Shown: positions 6,001-14,651, counted from the stretch's first letter. The stretch is 15,426 bases of DNA from Dickeya chrysanthemi NCPPB 402 (GCF_000406105.1 NZ_CM001974.1:3073664-3089089), one strand, 5' to 3'. Notes: generated from the letters alone by a model not told the origin. Translations and numbers: made by a program.

Positions 6001-8752
6001 TATAGAACAACTGGAAGGTATGATATCTTCCAGCACTAATAAAGAATACCCTGACTATCCTCCAACCGAAGTTCAATTCGATAATATTGCGGGGAAAATA
6101 CGTCAATTACTTGAGCCTCTATATCCTGTCACTGATGATGAATTCGAAAAAATTAAGCGAAGACTTAAAGAAAAAATTGTTGTGAAGATGGATTCAGGTA
6201 TAGCTATTACCGGTAAAAAACATCATCATAAGTCGTGGCTTCCTGCTCGGAGAGCTGATTTAGATTTTTACTTCTGGAAACGATACAAAACGTATCTCGA
6301 AGAAGCTAAAGGATGGAATTCACGTGTTACCGGTAGCCTAGATCGGGTATCTGATGAAATTGTTGACTTACTTGGTGATCCTAAAAGCAGTGGAGCATTT
6401 CAAAGAAGAGGTCTAGTGTTAGGAGATGTACAGTCAGGAAAAACAGCCAACTACACTGCTATATGTAATAAAGCTGCAGATACTGGATATAATGTAATAA
6501 TTATTCTTGCTGGTACAATGGAGAATCTTCGTCAGCAAACGCAGGAACGTCTTGATGCAGAATTTTCAGGAAGGAAGAGTGAATATCTTTTAAATCCGAA
6601 GAGAGATATTGAGAATATTCCTGTTGGTGTCGGTAAATATGGACATGAAAAAAGGATAGAATCATTTACTTCAGTTATAAAGGATTTTGATAAAAATATA
6701 TTACGTCAATTAAGTCTTTCATTACAAAGCGTAAACAACACTGTTGTTTTTGTGATTAAGAAAAACAAGAGTATCCTCAACAATCTTATCCGATGGTTAA
6801 AAAGTAATAATACTGATGCAAGGGGAGAAATCAATAAGTCCTTACTTCTAATTGATGATGAAGCTGATAATGCATCCGTAAATACAAACGATTCTGAAAA
6901 AGATCCGACAGCTATAAATAAAGCAATACGTAGCTTGCTGAAATTGTTCAGCCAGGCATCTTACATTGGTATTACGGCAACGCCCTATGCAAATATATTC
7001 ATTGATCCTGAAAGTGCGGATGAAATGACAGGTGATGACTTGTTCCCTCGTGATTTTATTTATACTCTTTCACCACCAACTAACTATATTGGTGCAGAAG
7101 ATATATTTGGAGGTGATGAATATTCCCCAGCAAAATATAACGAGGCTCTTGTGCCAATTTACTCTTCAGAAATGAATTCATTTTTTCCATTCAATCATAA
7201 GAAAGAGCATCTTGTTACAGAGTTACCGCCTAGTATGATAGAAGCAATAGCATATTTTTTACTGACTACTGCTATTCGCGATATCAGAGGTGATGCTAAT
7301 AAGCATCACTCTATGATGATACACACTAGCCGTTTCACAAATGTTCAAAATCAAATCCGTGATTTAGCTAGTGAATGGATAATACAAATACGCTCAGACT
7401 TACAAAACTATGCTAGTTTATCAGAAAGAGAAAGTGATAACATTCCCAACATTGCCTATCTAAAAGCTGTTTGGGTAAAATACGAGTTTGCCATTAAAGC
7501 CGATAAATCTAGTAGCCCGATGCCATGGTATCAATTCTTAACACAGTATCTTTACAGAGCTGTTGCACCAATTGATGTAAGAGCCGTTAACCAAAAAAGT
7601 GGATCAACCAGTCTTGATTATTTCAATCATAAAGATGATGGACTGCGTGTTATAGCCGTTGGTGGAAACAGTTTATCTAGGGGACTAACACTTGAAGGAT
7701 TATGTGTTAGTTACTTTTATCGTCGCTCTATTATGTATGATACATTGCTGCAAATGGGAAGATGGTTTGGATATCGTCCTAATTATGATGATTTATTTAA
7801 AATTTGGATTAGCTCAGAAGCAATTGATTGGTATGGCTATATAACTGCGGCCGCTGAAGAACTAAAACTTGAAGTTGCTCGTATGAAAAATGCAAACCTT
7901 ACACCGATGGATTTTGGTTTAAAGGTTCGCCAAGACCCTACATCTCTAATAGTTACAGCAAAAAACAAAATGAGAGCTGCAACATATGTCAAGCGGCCCA
8001 TTACAGTGTCAGGGCGACTGCTTGAAACTCCCCGTTTGAAAGCCGATACAAAATCCCTAAATTTAAACGAGGAAACTTTTAAAGATTTTGTTAATCGGTT
8101 ATCCGATATTGGTGTGAGAGTTGAACGAAAGGATGAGAAATTTTTCTGGGGAAAAGTTCACAAAGATGAGATAGAACAATTACTTAGAGATTTTAAAACA
8201 CACCCTTGGCAACTTAACTTTCAAGGTGTTGCACTTGCCGATTCTATAAAAGATGATTCGAATATAGGTAATTGGGATGTTTATATAGCGCAAGGAAGTG
8301 GAATTAAAGGCTATGCTCTCAGTTGTGGTGATGACATAATTGAAATTATGCCAGAATCTCGTACCGTTAAGGCTGCTGGCACCCAGATTTGCATTAGCGG
8401 AACAAAAGTACGAGTAGGAGCTGGTGGTGCGACAAAAGTTGGCTTAAACGATGAACAAAAGAAAGCAGCCGAAAAAAAATTCAGGATGGAAAATCCGAAA
8501 GCACATCATATTCCTGATAAAGCATATCTTTGCATACCACGAAACCCTATTTTAATCCTTCATGTGATTGAAGTTGATAGAACACGTAGTCAAATTGAAG
8601 ATAATATAAAAGTCCCTGATCACCTTTTTGCTTTGGGAATAGGGATCCCAGCAAATGGTGAGGAAAAAACAGCGAATTATATGGTCAACCCAATTGAGCT
8701 TCGTGGCTACAATGACTTCATTGAAGATGAAGGAGATGATGAATGGAATTGA
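5987..8752 (+). CDS. Z1-domain superfamily II ATPase/helicase-like protein
   Basis: 921 residues. P-loop GDVQSGKT is at 146-153, Walker B LLIDDEAD at 287-294, and the motif III-like GITATP at 328-333. A motif IV-like strand MMIHTSR is at 443-449. The Z1 hallmark GGNSLSRGLTLEGL is at 559-572 and an arginine-finger segment QMGRWFGYR at 589-597. Together these give a complete SF2-like ATPase core with the Z1 (PF10593) signature. The ~320 C-terminal residues have no motif I recognise and may bind DNA or partners. Z1 proteins recur in operons with GHKL ATPases, DUF4420, AIPR and C5 methyltransferases. They are predicted to translocate or unwind DNA for restriction. The ATG follows GGGAG inside the end of the previous gene (14-base overlap), and the 3' end overlaps the next gene by 10 bases. 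All catalytic motifs are present. Confidence 0.92.
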   Translation: MVATNIEQLEGMISSSTNKEYPDYPPTEVQFDNIAGKIRQLLEPLYPVTDDEFEKIKRRLKEKIVVKMDSGIAITGKKHHHKSWLPARRADLDFYFWKRYKTYLEEAKGWNSRVTGSLDRVSDEIVDLLGDPKSSGAFQRRGLVLGDVQSGKTANYTAICNKAADTGYNVIIILAGTMENLRQQTQERLDAEFSGRKSEYLLNPKRDIENIPVGVGKYGHEKRIESFTSVIKDFDKNILRQLSLSLQSVNNTVVFVIKKNKSILNNLIRWLKSNNTDARGEINKSLLLIDDEADNASVNTNDSEKDPTAINKAIRSLLKLFSQASYIGITATPYANIFIDPESADEMTGDDLFPRDFIYTLSPPTNYIGAEDIFGGDEYSPAKYNEALVPIYSSEMNSFFPFNHKKEHLVTELPPSMIEAIAYFLLTTAIRDIRGDANKHHSMMIHTSRFTNVQNQIRDLASEWIIQIRSDLQNYASLSERESDNIPNIAYLKAVWVKYEFAIKADKSSSPMPWYQFLTQYLYRAVAPIDVRAVNQKSGSTSLDYFNHKDDGLRVIAVGGNSLSRGLTLEGLCVSYFYRRSIMYDTLLQMGRWFGYRPNYDDLFKIWISSEAIDWYGYITAAAEELKLEVARMKNANLTPMDFGLKVRQDPTSLIVTAKNKMRAATYVKRPITVSGRLLETPRLKADTKSLNLNEETFKDFVNRLSDIGVRVERKDEKFFWGKVHKDEIEQLLRDFKTHPWQLNFQGVALADSIKDDSNIGNWDVYIAQGSGIKGYALSCGDDIIEIMPESRTVKAAGTQICISGTKVRVGAGGATKVGLNDEQKKAAEKKFRMENPKAHHIPDKAYLCIPRNPILILHVIEVDRTRSQIEDNIKVPDHLFALGIGIPANGEEKTANYMVNPIELRGYNDFIEDEGDDEWN

Positions 8753-9684
8753 CTCCTGAAATACTCCTTCAACAATGGGAAGATATTGATTATAAGGATG
8801 GAGGGTTTTTACAGATTAATATCCAGCACCATCTTGAATGGCATATTGGATATCAATCAATTAGTCAGCGAACTTTACTATTATTGTGTAATATGGATAT
8901 CAATGCTATCGAATCTTCGAAGTCAATGCTTGTAAGCCGTCGTCGTCGAGAAATAGATAACCGCTGGATATTAACATTTGAGCTATTGAGAAATGCACAA
9001 CAGGATGTTTTCGCAATTCTTTGCTGTGACATTATAGAGAATTCGCGTTTAGCGACAGACGAAAAGGAAGCTCTAACTTTGGTCATAAGTCGTTACAGGC
9101 AGTGGACCAAGCTACTTGAGTCGCAAGAAAAAGGGGTAATGGATGAGCATATGCGCAAAGGATTTTTAGGTGAACTACTCTTTTTGGAACAATACATGGA
9201 GGGTTGTAATTCTAAGCTATATGCTATTAAAGGTTGGTCAGGTCCAGAAGCTACAGACCAAGATTTTATGTATCCAGAAGGATGGTATGAAATTAAGGCC
9301 GTTGGAATTTCAGCATCAAGTGTTACTATTTCATCATTAGAGCAATTAGATTGTAATGAAATAGGAGAGCCCGTGATTATGAGAATTGATAAAGTTGCTT
9401 CAAGTAGAATTGATGCAATTTCTCTGAATGATGTTGTTTATCGGATCAGAAAAAAATCATCATATCATACAGAAGCACTAGAAACATTTCAACAAAAGCT
9501 TACTTCCTATGGATATATAGATTTACAAGAATATTCAGAGACAAAATACCATTTCTCAAAAATGCAGAGATATATTGTCAATGACTCCTTTCCAAGGATT
9601 ATAAAAAACAACGTGCCAAATGAAGTAGTTTCTTTAAATTACGCATTAAGTCTGCCTTCTTTGGATAAATGGTTAAAAGGATGA
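8743..9684 (+). CDS. PD-(D/E)XK nuclease-like protein (DUF4420 type)
   Basis: 313 residues. The central part has the DUF4420 pattern: GFLGELLFLEQY (140-151) with a conserved Glu (E144), then DQDFMYP (172-178), then WYEIKAV (181-187) giving D172/D174 ... E183-x-K185. This is the PD-(D/E)XK catalytic layout of restriction endonucleases. SSVTISSLEQLD (192-203) follows, a stretch often seen after the ExK strand in this family. The N-terminal ~130 residues are probably a separate beta-rich domain and the C-terminal ~80 are helical. The ATG follows AAGGAG and overlaps the Z1 gene by 10 bases. The AIPR gene starts 3 bases after its stop, so coupling is tight. It is the most likely DNA-cleaving subunit of the system. 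Nuclease activity and specificity are inferred from the motif. Confidence 0.85.
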   Translation: MELTPEILLQQWEDIDYKDGGFLQINIQHHLEWHIGYQSISQRTLLLLCNMDINAIESSKSMLVSRRRREIDNRWILTFELLRNAQQDVFAILCCDIIENSRLATDEKEALTLVISRYRQWTKLLESQEKGVMDEHMRKGFLGELLFLEQYMEGCNSKLYAIKGWSGPEATDQDFMYPEGWYEIKAVGISASSVTISSLEQLDCNEIGEPVIMRIDKVASSRIDAISLNDVVYRIRKKSSYHTEALETFQQKLTSYGYIDLQEYSETKYHFSKMQRYIVNDSFPRIIKNNVPNEVVSLNYALSLPSLDKWLKG

Positions 9685-9687
9685 GAT

Positions 9688-11529
9688 ATGGACGCACAGG
9701 ATTTTAAAAAAGACTTTTTGGAAGAGGTAAAAGTCAATGCATCGGTGACAGGGGATGGATCCTGTGCGTCTTTTGTATCTGCTTTTGCTCATTACCTACA
9801 AGAAGCTGAATTTTTGCTAGATTTTACTGCATCTTATTTCGAAGGTACTGGTAAATATAATAAAAAATTTCGCGTTGACGGTTATGCATATGATGAATTC
9901 GACAAAACAATGAATCTTATAATTGCAGATTATGATGGTTCTGGAAGTGAACGAATATTATCGAGAAAGCAAGCAAAAAAATTGCAAAATCGTCTGCTAA
10001 ATTTCGTACACGAAACAAAAAATACTTCTATTCATCATAGGTTAGAAATGAGTAGACCATGCTGGGATCTAGTAGACTTGATAAAGGAAAAAAGGTTTGA
10101 GGTACAAAAGTATCGCTTTCTTATTTTTTCAAACTCAATCATCAGTACAAATATTGTCAATCTGGAGTCAGAAGACATCGATGATATACCCACTGAATGT
10201 CAAATATGGAGTATTGAACGTTTATTTAAAATGTGTGGTTCTGATTCAGGAAGACATGTTGTTGAAATTGATTTCAAAGAGTATACACCTAATGGCATTC
10301 CTTATTTAAATGCCAGTGAAACAATAACAAAAGATTTCAAAAGTTATCTCTGTATTATTCCAGGGTCTGTCTTGGCTGATATCTATGACAAATATGGCAG
10401 TTTACTTTTAGAGGGAAATATCCGTTCATTCCTATCTACTAAGGTTGCAGTTAATAAAAAAATTCGTACAACTATCATTGAATCTCCTGAAAGATTTTTT
10501 GCCTATAATAATGGTATTTCGGCAACTGCGATGAATGTGTCGACTGAGTTTACTCCTGATGGTCAACGACTTATAGCAGCGAAAGACTTTCAGATAATAA
10601 ATGGAGGACAAACGACAGCCTCTTTATCAAATACAAGGTATAAAGATAAGTACGATCTAAGTTCAATTTTCGTACAAATGAAGCTTACCGTTATTGAAAA
10701 AATTCCTGAAGAAGATGCAACAAAGCTTATTCAAGATATATCACGCTCATCTAACAGTCAAAATAAGGTAAGCGATGCTGATTTTTTTTCAACACACCCA
10801 TTTCATGTGTGCATGGAAAGATGCTCTCAACAACTATACGCAAGAGCAATCAATGGCTCTCAATTTGACACTAAATGGTTCTATGAACGAACACGAGGAC
10901 AGTATCTTCAAAAGCAGATGCGCTTAACTCGAGCCGAGAAGAAAAAATTTCTTTTACAAAACCCTAAAAATCAATTAATTACTAAGACCGACCTTGCAAA
11001 GGTGAGAAATACTTGGGCTGGTTTTCCACATATTGTAAGCCGTGGTGCACAAACTAATTTCACAGATTTTGCGGATAAAACAACTAAAGAGTGGAGTAAA
11101 CAAAAAGAGCTATTACAATTCGGGGATAAATACTTTCAAGAAACTATCGCACTAATGTTAATGTTTAAATATATGGAAAGAATGATACCGCATCAATCAT
11201 GGTATTCACAAGGATATCGCGCCAACATTATAACATACACGATTGCCTTACTGCATAAGTTGATAATAAAAAAATTTAAAACCCAAGATTTGGATTTAAT
11301 TTCTATATGGACACGACAGACCGTACCTAATGCAGTCCAAGAAGCATTAACAGAATTGTCTGAAAAGGTCTATTATAAGCTAACAGATCATTCACGCAGT
11401 GTAGAAAATGTTACTCAGTGGTGTAAACGTGAAGATTGCTGGGATAGTGTTCAGAGTATTTCCTATAATATTTCAGACCAAATAGAAAACTGCTTAAGCG
11501 AACAGTATGAAAAAAATCTTACAGACTGA
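9688..11529 (+). CDS. AIPR-family (abortive infection phage resistance) protein
   Basis: 613 residues. The AIPR (PF10592) core is plain: LLEGNIRSFLSTKVAVNKKI (240-259), then IIESPERFFAYNNGISATA (263-281), FQIINGGQTTASL (301-313) and SRSSNSQNKVSDADFFS (352-368). The N-terminal ~200 residues form a separate domain. In it, FRVDGYAYD (61-69) followed by MNLIIADYDG (75-84) resembles the strand pair of a restriction-endonuclease-like fold, but D-x-D stands where E-x-K would be expected. Family members are linked to phage resistance, and their biochemical role is poorly defined. The ATG is 3 bases after the nuclease gene and is preceded by AAAGGATGAG. It is the last gene of the tightly packed four, with 201 bases before the methyltransferase. 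Candidate roles are effector, target recognition or scaffold; context does not choose between them. Confidence 0.88.
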   Translation: MDAQDFKKDFLEEVKVNASVTGDGSCASFVSAFAHYLQEAEFLLDFTASYFEGTGKYNKKFRVDGYAYDEFDKTMNLIIADYDGSGSERILSRKQAKKLQNRLLNFVHETKNTSIHHRLEMSRPCWDLVDLIKEKRFEVQKYRFLIFSNSIISTNIVNLESEDIDDIPTECQIWSIERLFKMCGSDSGRHVVEIDFKEYTPNGIPYLNASETITKDFKSYLCIIPGSVLADIYDKYGSLLLEGNIRSFLSTKVAVNKKIRTTIIESPERFFAYNNGISATAMNVSTEFTPDGQRLIAAKDFQIINGGQTTASLSNTRYKDKYDLSSIFVQMKLTVIEKIPEEDATKLIQDISRSSNSQNKVSDADFFSTHPFHVCMERCSQQLYARAINGSQFDTKWFYERTRGQYLQKQMRLTRAEKKKFLLQNPKNQLITKTDLAKVRNTWAGFPHIVSRGAQTNFTDFADKTTKEWSKQKELLQFGDKYFQETIALMLMFKYMERMIPHQSWYSQGYRANIITYTIALLHKLIIKKFKTQDLDLISIWTRQTVPNAVQEALTELSEKVYYKLTDHSRSVENVTQWCKREDCWDSVQSISYNISDQIENCLSEQYEKNLTD

Positions 11530-11549
11530 AATGGTCAAATTAGCTGACA

Positions 11550-11570
11550 TATAATGCTGGATTCATTATA
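11550..11570. repeat. AT-rich 7-bp inverted repeat after the AIPR gene
   Basis: TATAATG (11550-11556) and CATTATA (11564-11570) are perfect complements around a 7-base loop, 20 bases after the AIPR stop. There is no T-run, so termination is doubtful. The left arm contains a perfect TATAAT and might be a -10 element. Confidence 0.3.
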
Positions 11571-11624
11571 AGTACATTGAAAATTCAGAAAAAAAATGCG
11601 AGAATATGATGTTATATCCCGTGC

Positions 11625-11653
11625 TTGGGGTGTGTTTTTACGTACGCTATGCT
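11625..11653 (+). promoter_or_regulatory. Upstream promoter candidate of the methyltransferase gene
   Basis: TTGGGG (11625-11630) and TATGCT (11648-11653) are 17 bases apart, in the 201-base gap before the methyltransferase. Each matches its consensus at only three or four positions. Separate expression of the methyltransferase would let self-modification precede restriction after transfer. Confidence 0.35.
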
Positions 11654-11699
11654 CTTTGAACATTGAGATACAAGCCTTAAATATATATATTTCAAAGAG
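11652..11699 (+). promoter_or_regulatory. Inverted repeat enclosing a second methyltransferase promoter candidate (putative operator)
   Basis: CTCTTTGAA (11652-11660) and TTCAAAGAG (11691-11699) form a perfect 9-bp inverted repeat with 30 bases between. Inside lies TTGAGA (11663-11668), a 17-base spacer, and TATATT (11686-11691). A regulator bound at both arms, or a hairpin in an RNA from the upstream promoter, could tune methyltransferase levels. The right arm ends 31 bases before the ATG. Confidence 0.4.
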
Positions 11700-11730
11700 T
11701 TAAAGATATAAGGGAAGATGGACTCAAACA

Positions 11731-13368
11731 ATGAGCGAACAGGTTAAGTTAAAATCGAAATATAGTATAGTAGATTTGTTCGCTGGTGCCGGCGGGCTCA
11801 GCTATGGTTTTCTTCAGACAGAACGATTCTCGATCAAAGCTGCTTTCGAATTGAACTCTAGTGCCCGGCAGACATATCAACGAAATCACGGTGATAATGT
11901 TGCTATGTATAGCGATGTTGAACATGCACTTTCAGATACAATAAAAGCAGAACTTGGGCAGGTTGATGTAGTGATTGGTGGACCGCCTTGTCAAGGGTTT
12001 TCAAGTGCTAATCGCCAAAAAAATCATGCAGTTAGCCAAAATAACTCACTTGTCAAAAAGTTTATTCAGGCTGTCCTTAATTTAAATCCGAAGGCTTTTG
12101 TAATGGAAAATGTAAGCCTACTCCAATCAAAAGTTCACCGTTTCTACGTAGATGAGAAAGATAACGATATAATCAAAAAATACAGCATCGAAACAATACC
12201 AGCTGAAATTCAACTTCTAGACAAGCCGTTTATATTTGAAGGCGTTATTAATATTGTTAGCAACAAAATTAGCTTAGAAGAGTATTTATGGAATGAAAAA
12301 AATTATTTCGTTCTTAATGTTGTATATAAATTTAGAAATAACGAAAACAAACTAAAAACCACCCTAGAGAAACATAAAAAGAGATTACTTTCTCTTGCGG
12401 AAAAACTTATTTTAAAACATAAAGACAAACCAAACGATCCTATTACGCATTATAATTACCTTGCAGGGATAGTTATCACTCAGTATTTCAATAGTATTCA
12501 AACAAATAAAAGCACCGTTCACTTATGCAATACAATTGAACCAGTAATTATGATTCAAAGGATGCTTTCTAAAGCTATGGAGATTCATAACAACAATATA
12601 GATGTAAAAGAATACACTATAAAAAATGGATTAGTTGCAAATGTTATGTCTATGGCCGTAGTTGATTATGTTGAGTCAATACTTGGTGCTGAAGACAACG
12701 GTTATAATATTACAAAAGGTGTTTTGTCAGCGGTCCATTTCGGAGCCCCACAAAAACGTATGCGCTTTGTCATTATGGGCGTTAAAAAAGAGATAGCCCA
12801 GGATATAACCTTACCCGAAGGTACTTTCACAGAAGGCCATTTTAGAACTGTTGAGGATGCCATAAAAGATATTGAAAATATCCAAGTGGCAACTACTGTT
12901 AATGAAGGTAATATTGGTATTAAGCTTTCGATAGCACAGGACTCTATTAGTGAATTAGGACAACAACTTCGTAATTCTGATATGCTTTATAATCACGTAT
13001 CTACAGAAACTACGCCACATGCTTTAGAAAGATTTAAAGTAATTCAACAAGGTTGTAACTTTCATGATTTGCCATTAGAGCTTAAGACTACCTACTCAGA
13101 TAGTTCACGAACACAAAACACAATTTATTTGAGATTAAAATATAATGAGCCTTCGGGAACAGTAGTAAATGTAAGAAAATCCATGTGGATTCACCCTATT
13201 CACAATCGAGCTTTGAGCATTCGTGAGGCTGCTCGCTTACAAACTTTCCCCGATAGTTTTGTATTTTGTGGGGTTAAAGATGCTCAGTACCAACAGATTG
13301 GTAATGCTGTACCGCCAATATTAGCGAAGGCATTAGCTAATCATTTATGTAATTTTTTAGATAAGTAA
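11731..13368 (+). CDS. C5-cytosine DNA methyltransferase with a large internal insertion
   Basis: 545 residues. Motif I is DLFAGAGGLSYGF (15-27, SAM binding). Motif IV is GGPPCQGFSS (83-92) with catalytic C87. Motif VI is MENV (125-128), motif VIII QKRMR (341-345), motif IX REAARLQTFPD (498-508) and motif X QIGNAVPP (522-529). The target recognition domain lies between ~350 and 495. It transfers a methyl group from SAM to carbon 5 of cytosine in an unknown site. Ordinary enzymes have a short link between motifs VI and VIII. Here ~210 residues intervene, including ~175 extra AT-rich, helical residues (about 131-305). The start is the ATG at 11731. The nearest purine-rich sequences (AAGGGAAG, TGGA) are imperfectly spaced. 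It probably has its own promoter and protects host DNA from the four-gene restriction module upstream. Confidence 0.95.
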   Translation: MSEQVKLKSKYSIVDLFAGAGGLSYGFLQTERFSIKAAFELNSSARQTYQRNHGDNVAMYSDVEHALSDTIKAELGQVDVVIGGPPCQGFSSANRQKNHAVSQNNSLVKKFIQAVLNLNPKAFVMENVSLLQSKVHRFYVDEKDNDIIKKYSIETIPAEIQLLDKPFIFEGVINIVSNKISLEEYLWNEKNYFVLNVVYKFRNNENKLKTTLEKHKKRLLSLAEKLILKHKDKPNDPITHYNYLAGIVITQYFNSIQTNKSTVHLCNTIEPVIMIQRMLSKAMEIHNNNIDVKEYTIKNGLVANVMSMAVVDYVESILGAEDNGYNITKGVLSAVHFGAPQKRMRFVIMGVKKEIAQDITLPEGTFTEGHFRTVEDAIKDIENIQVATTVNEGNIGIKLSIAQDSISELGQQLRNSDMLYNHVSTETTPHALERFKVIQQGCNFHDLPLELKTTYSDSSRTQNTIYLRLKYNEPSGTVVNVRKSMWIHPIHNRALSIREAARLQTFPDSFVFCGVKDAQYQQIGNAVPPILAKALANHLCNFLDK

Positions 13369-13459
13369 ACCTCACATTATATAGCTTCATTTCAATATAT
13401 AATTGAGCATTATAAAAACCACTAGACCTGAAATAAAAACACGTCTTCCGGTGAGTAAT

Positions 13460-13492
13460 GCCAGTCAGTTAAGCTACTGACTGGCGATTTTT
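13460..13492 (+). terminator. Rho-independent terminator after the methyltransferase
   Basis: GCCAGTCAGT (13460-13469) and ACTGACTGGC (13476-13485) pair perfectly over 10 bp around a 6-base loop TAAGCT and are followed by GATTTTTA. This is a strong intrinsic terminator 92 bases past the methyltransferase stop. The stem is near-symmetric and may also act for RNA arriving from the right. Confidence 0.8.
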
Positions 13493-13539
13493 ATACGCTT
13501 TTCCATATTTCTGCGGTCTTTCTGTAGTCCCTCCAGTTT

Positions 13540-14379
13540 TTAGTACCACCGCCAATGAGGATCTCCAGCCAGTTTTTGCCTTGCATAGATAACGGGTGGC
13601 ATATCACCCAGTGAGCTATGTGGGCGTTCCTCGTTATATTCTGTGCGCCAGCCTTCTGTTAGTTCTCGCACTTCAGACAATGTTCTGAACAGATACATAT
13701 CCAGTATTTCTGTAAGCAGCGTTTTGTTAAATCGCTCGATAAATCCGTTCTGCATCGGCTTTCCGGGCTGAATAAAATTAAGTATCACTCCATGCTTCTC
13801 TGCCCATTCGGATAAGACCGCTACAGTGAGTTCTGGCCCGTTATCACTTCGTATATAAGTCGGGTAGCCTCGTTCTACACTTAATCGCTCCAGAATACGC
13901 ACAACACGATGAGCCGGTATATTTAGGTCAACTTCGATGGCCAGCGCTTCCCGATTAAAGTCATCGACGACGTTAAATAACCTGAATCGCCGCCCGTCAC
14001 TCAAGGCATCACTCATAAAATCAACTGACCAACAGTGGTTCATTCTATGCGGAATAACCAACGGCTGTGGATGCCTGTTAGGTAAGCGTTTTTTCCCTTT
14101 ACGCCGAAAGTTGAGTTTTAGCAATCGATAGATCCGGTAAACCCGTTTTGCATTCCACAGGGAGCCTGCCTGACGTAACTTATTGAACATAAGCCCAAAA
14201 CCATAGGCCGGATACTGATGCGCCAGTTTTTGTAGTGCCTCGACCACAGGCCGATCCCGTGCTGTGTTCGGGCAATAATGCAACAGACTTCGACTGATAC
14301 CGATAATCCGGCACCCGCGTCGTTCGCTGGCCGGATGTTCCGTCATGACATAACGCACCAGCTCACGCTTCTCAGACAC
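13540..14379 (-). CDS. IS3-family transposase OrfB (DDE catalytic subunit)
   Basis: 279 residues from the GTG at 14379. HTH_21-like region is at ~55-95 (YPAYGFGLMFNKLRQAGSLW...KRVYRIYRL), followed by the rve core. Catalytic residues are D120 (WSVDFMSDAL), D179 (IRSDNGPEL) and E215 (NGFIERFNKT), DD(35)E spacing. In the -1 frame after the A7 run at 14388-14394 the reading joins orfA as ...TLTVSEKREL, so the natural product is probably an OrfAB fusion. The sequence ends in a basic/aromatic tail (GDPHWRWY) within the IS terminal repeat. All key residues are present and there is no frameshift damage. Confidence 0.9.
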   Translation of the reverse strand: MSEKRELVRYVMTEHPASERRGCRIIGISRSLLHYCPNTARDRPVVEALQKLAHQYPAYGFGLMFNKLRQAGSLWNAKRVYRIYRLLKLNFRRKGKKRLPNRHPQPLVIPHRMNHCWSVDFMSDALSDGRRFRLFNVVDDFNREALAIEVDLNIPAHRVVRILERLSVERGYPTYIRSDNGPELTVAVLSEWAEKHGVILNFIQPGKPMQNGFIERFNKTLLTEILDMYLFRTLSEVRELTEGWRTEYNEERPHSSLGDMPPVIYARQKLAGDPHWRWY

Positions 14380-14381
14380 CG

Positions 14382-14651
14382 TTAAAGTTTTTTTGAAACA
14401 ACATCATCCTTAAGAATTTCATGATATAAGCTCAGGGAGGCGTACATTTGCTTTAATCGGCGATTTTCTTCTTCCAACTCTTTCATCCGTTTGATGTCAG
14501 AGGACTCCATGCCGCCATATTTGGATTTCCAGTTGTAATAGCTGGCTTCCAATACACCGTTTTCCCGGCACACATCCTTCACATGCCGTTCCCCTTCAAC
14601 TTCTTTCAGAACCCGCAGGATCTGAGTTTCAGTGAAACGCGCTTTCTTCAT
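14382..14651 (-). CDS. IS3-family transposase OrfA (helix-turn-helix subunit)
   Basis: 89 residues from the ATG at 14651 (MKKARFTETQILRVLKEVEG), chosen because IS3 OrfA proteins usually start this way. An in-frame ATG at 14660 would add MLI. Residues ~1-50 are the HTH_Tnp_1 DNA-binding domain, and ~54-75 a leucine-zipper-like helix (IKRMKELEEENRRLKQM). The stop (TAA 14384-14382) comes just after the slippery A7 run, as expected for a programmed -1 frameshift. Confidence 0.88.
   Translation of the reverse strand: MKKARFTETQILRVLKEVEGERHVKDVCRENGVLEASYYNWKSKYGGMESSDIKRMKELEEENRRLKQMYASLSLYHEILKDDVVSKKL
14388..14394 (-). promoter_or_regulatory. Programmed -1 frameshift site (A7) between orfA and orfB
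   Basis: On the minus strand the end of orfA reads TCA AAA AAA CTT TAA. The A-AAA-AAA heptamer is in the correct phase for a -1 slip, after which the reading continues as ACT TTA ACG GTG TCT GAG into orfB. IS3-family elements typically use such A-rich sites to make OrfAB. Confidence 0.7.

Noticed and set aside
11718..11731. Alternative ATG at 11718 for the methyltransferase
   Set aside because: It is in another frame (13 bases upstream) and does not lead into the methyltransferase reading.
4528..13368. DISARM, BREX, Druantia or Dnd assignment for the five-gene block
   Set aside because: The hallmark genes of those systems (PglZ, BrxC, DrmA/B, DruE, DndC) are absent. The Z1, AIPR, DUF4420 and GHKL set is distinct.
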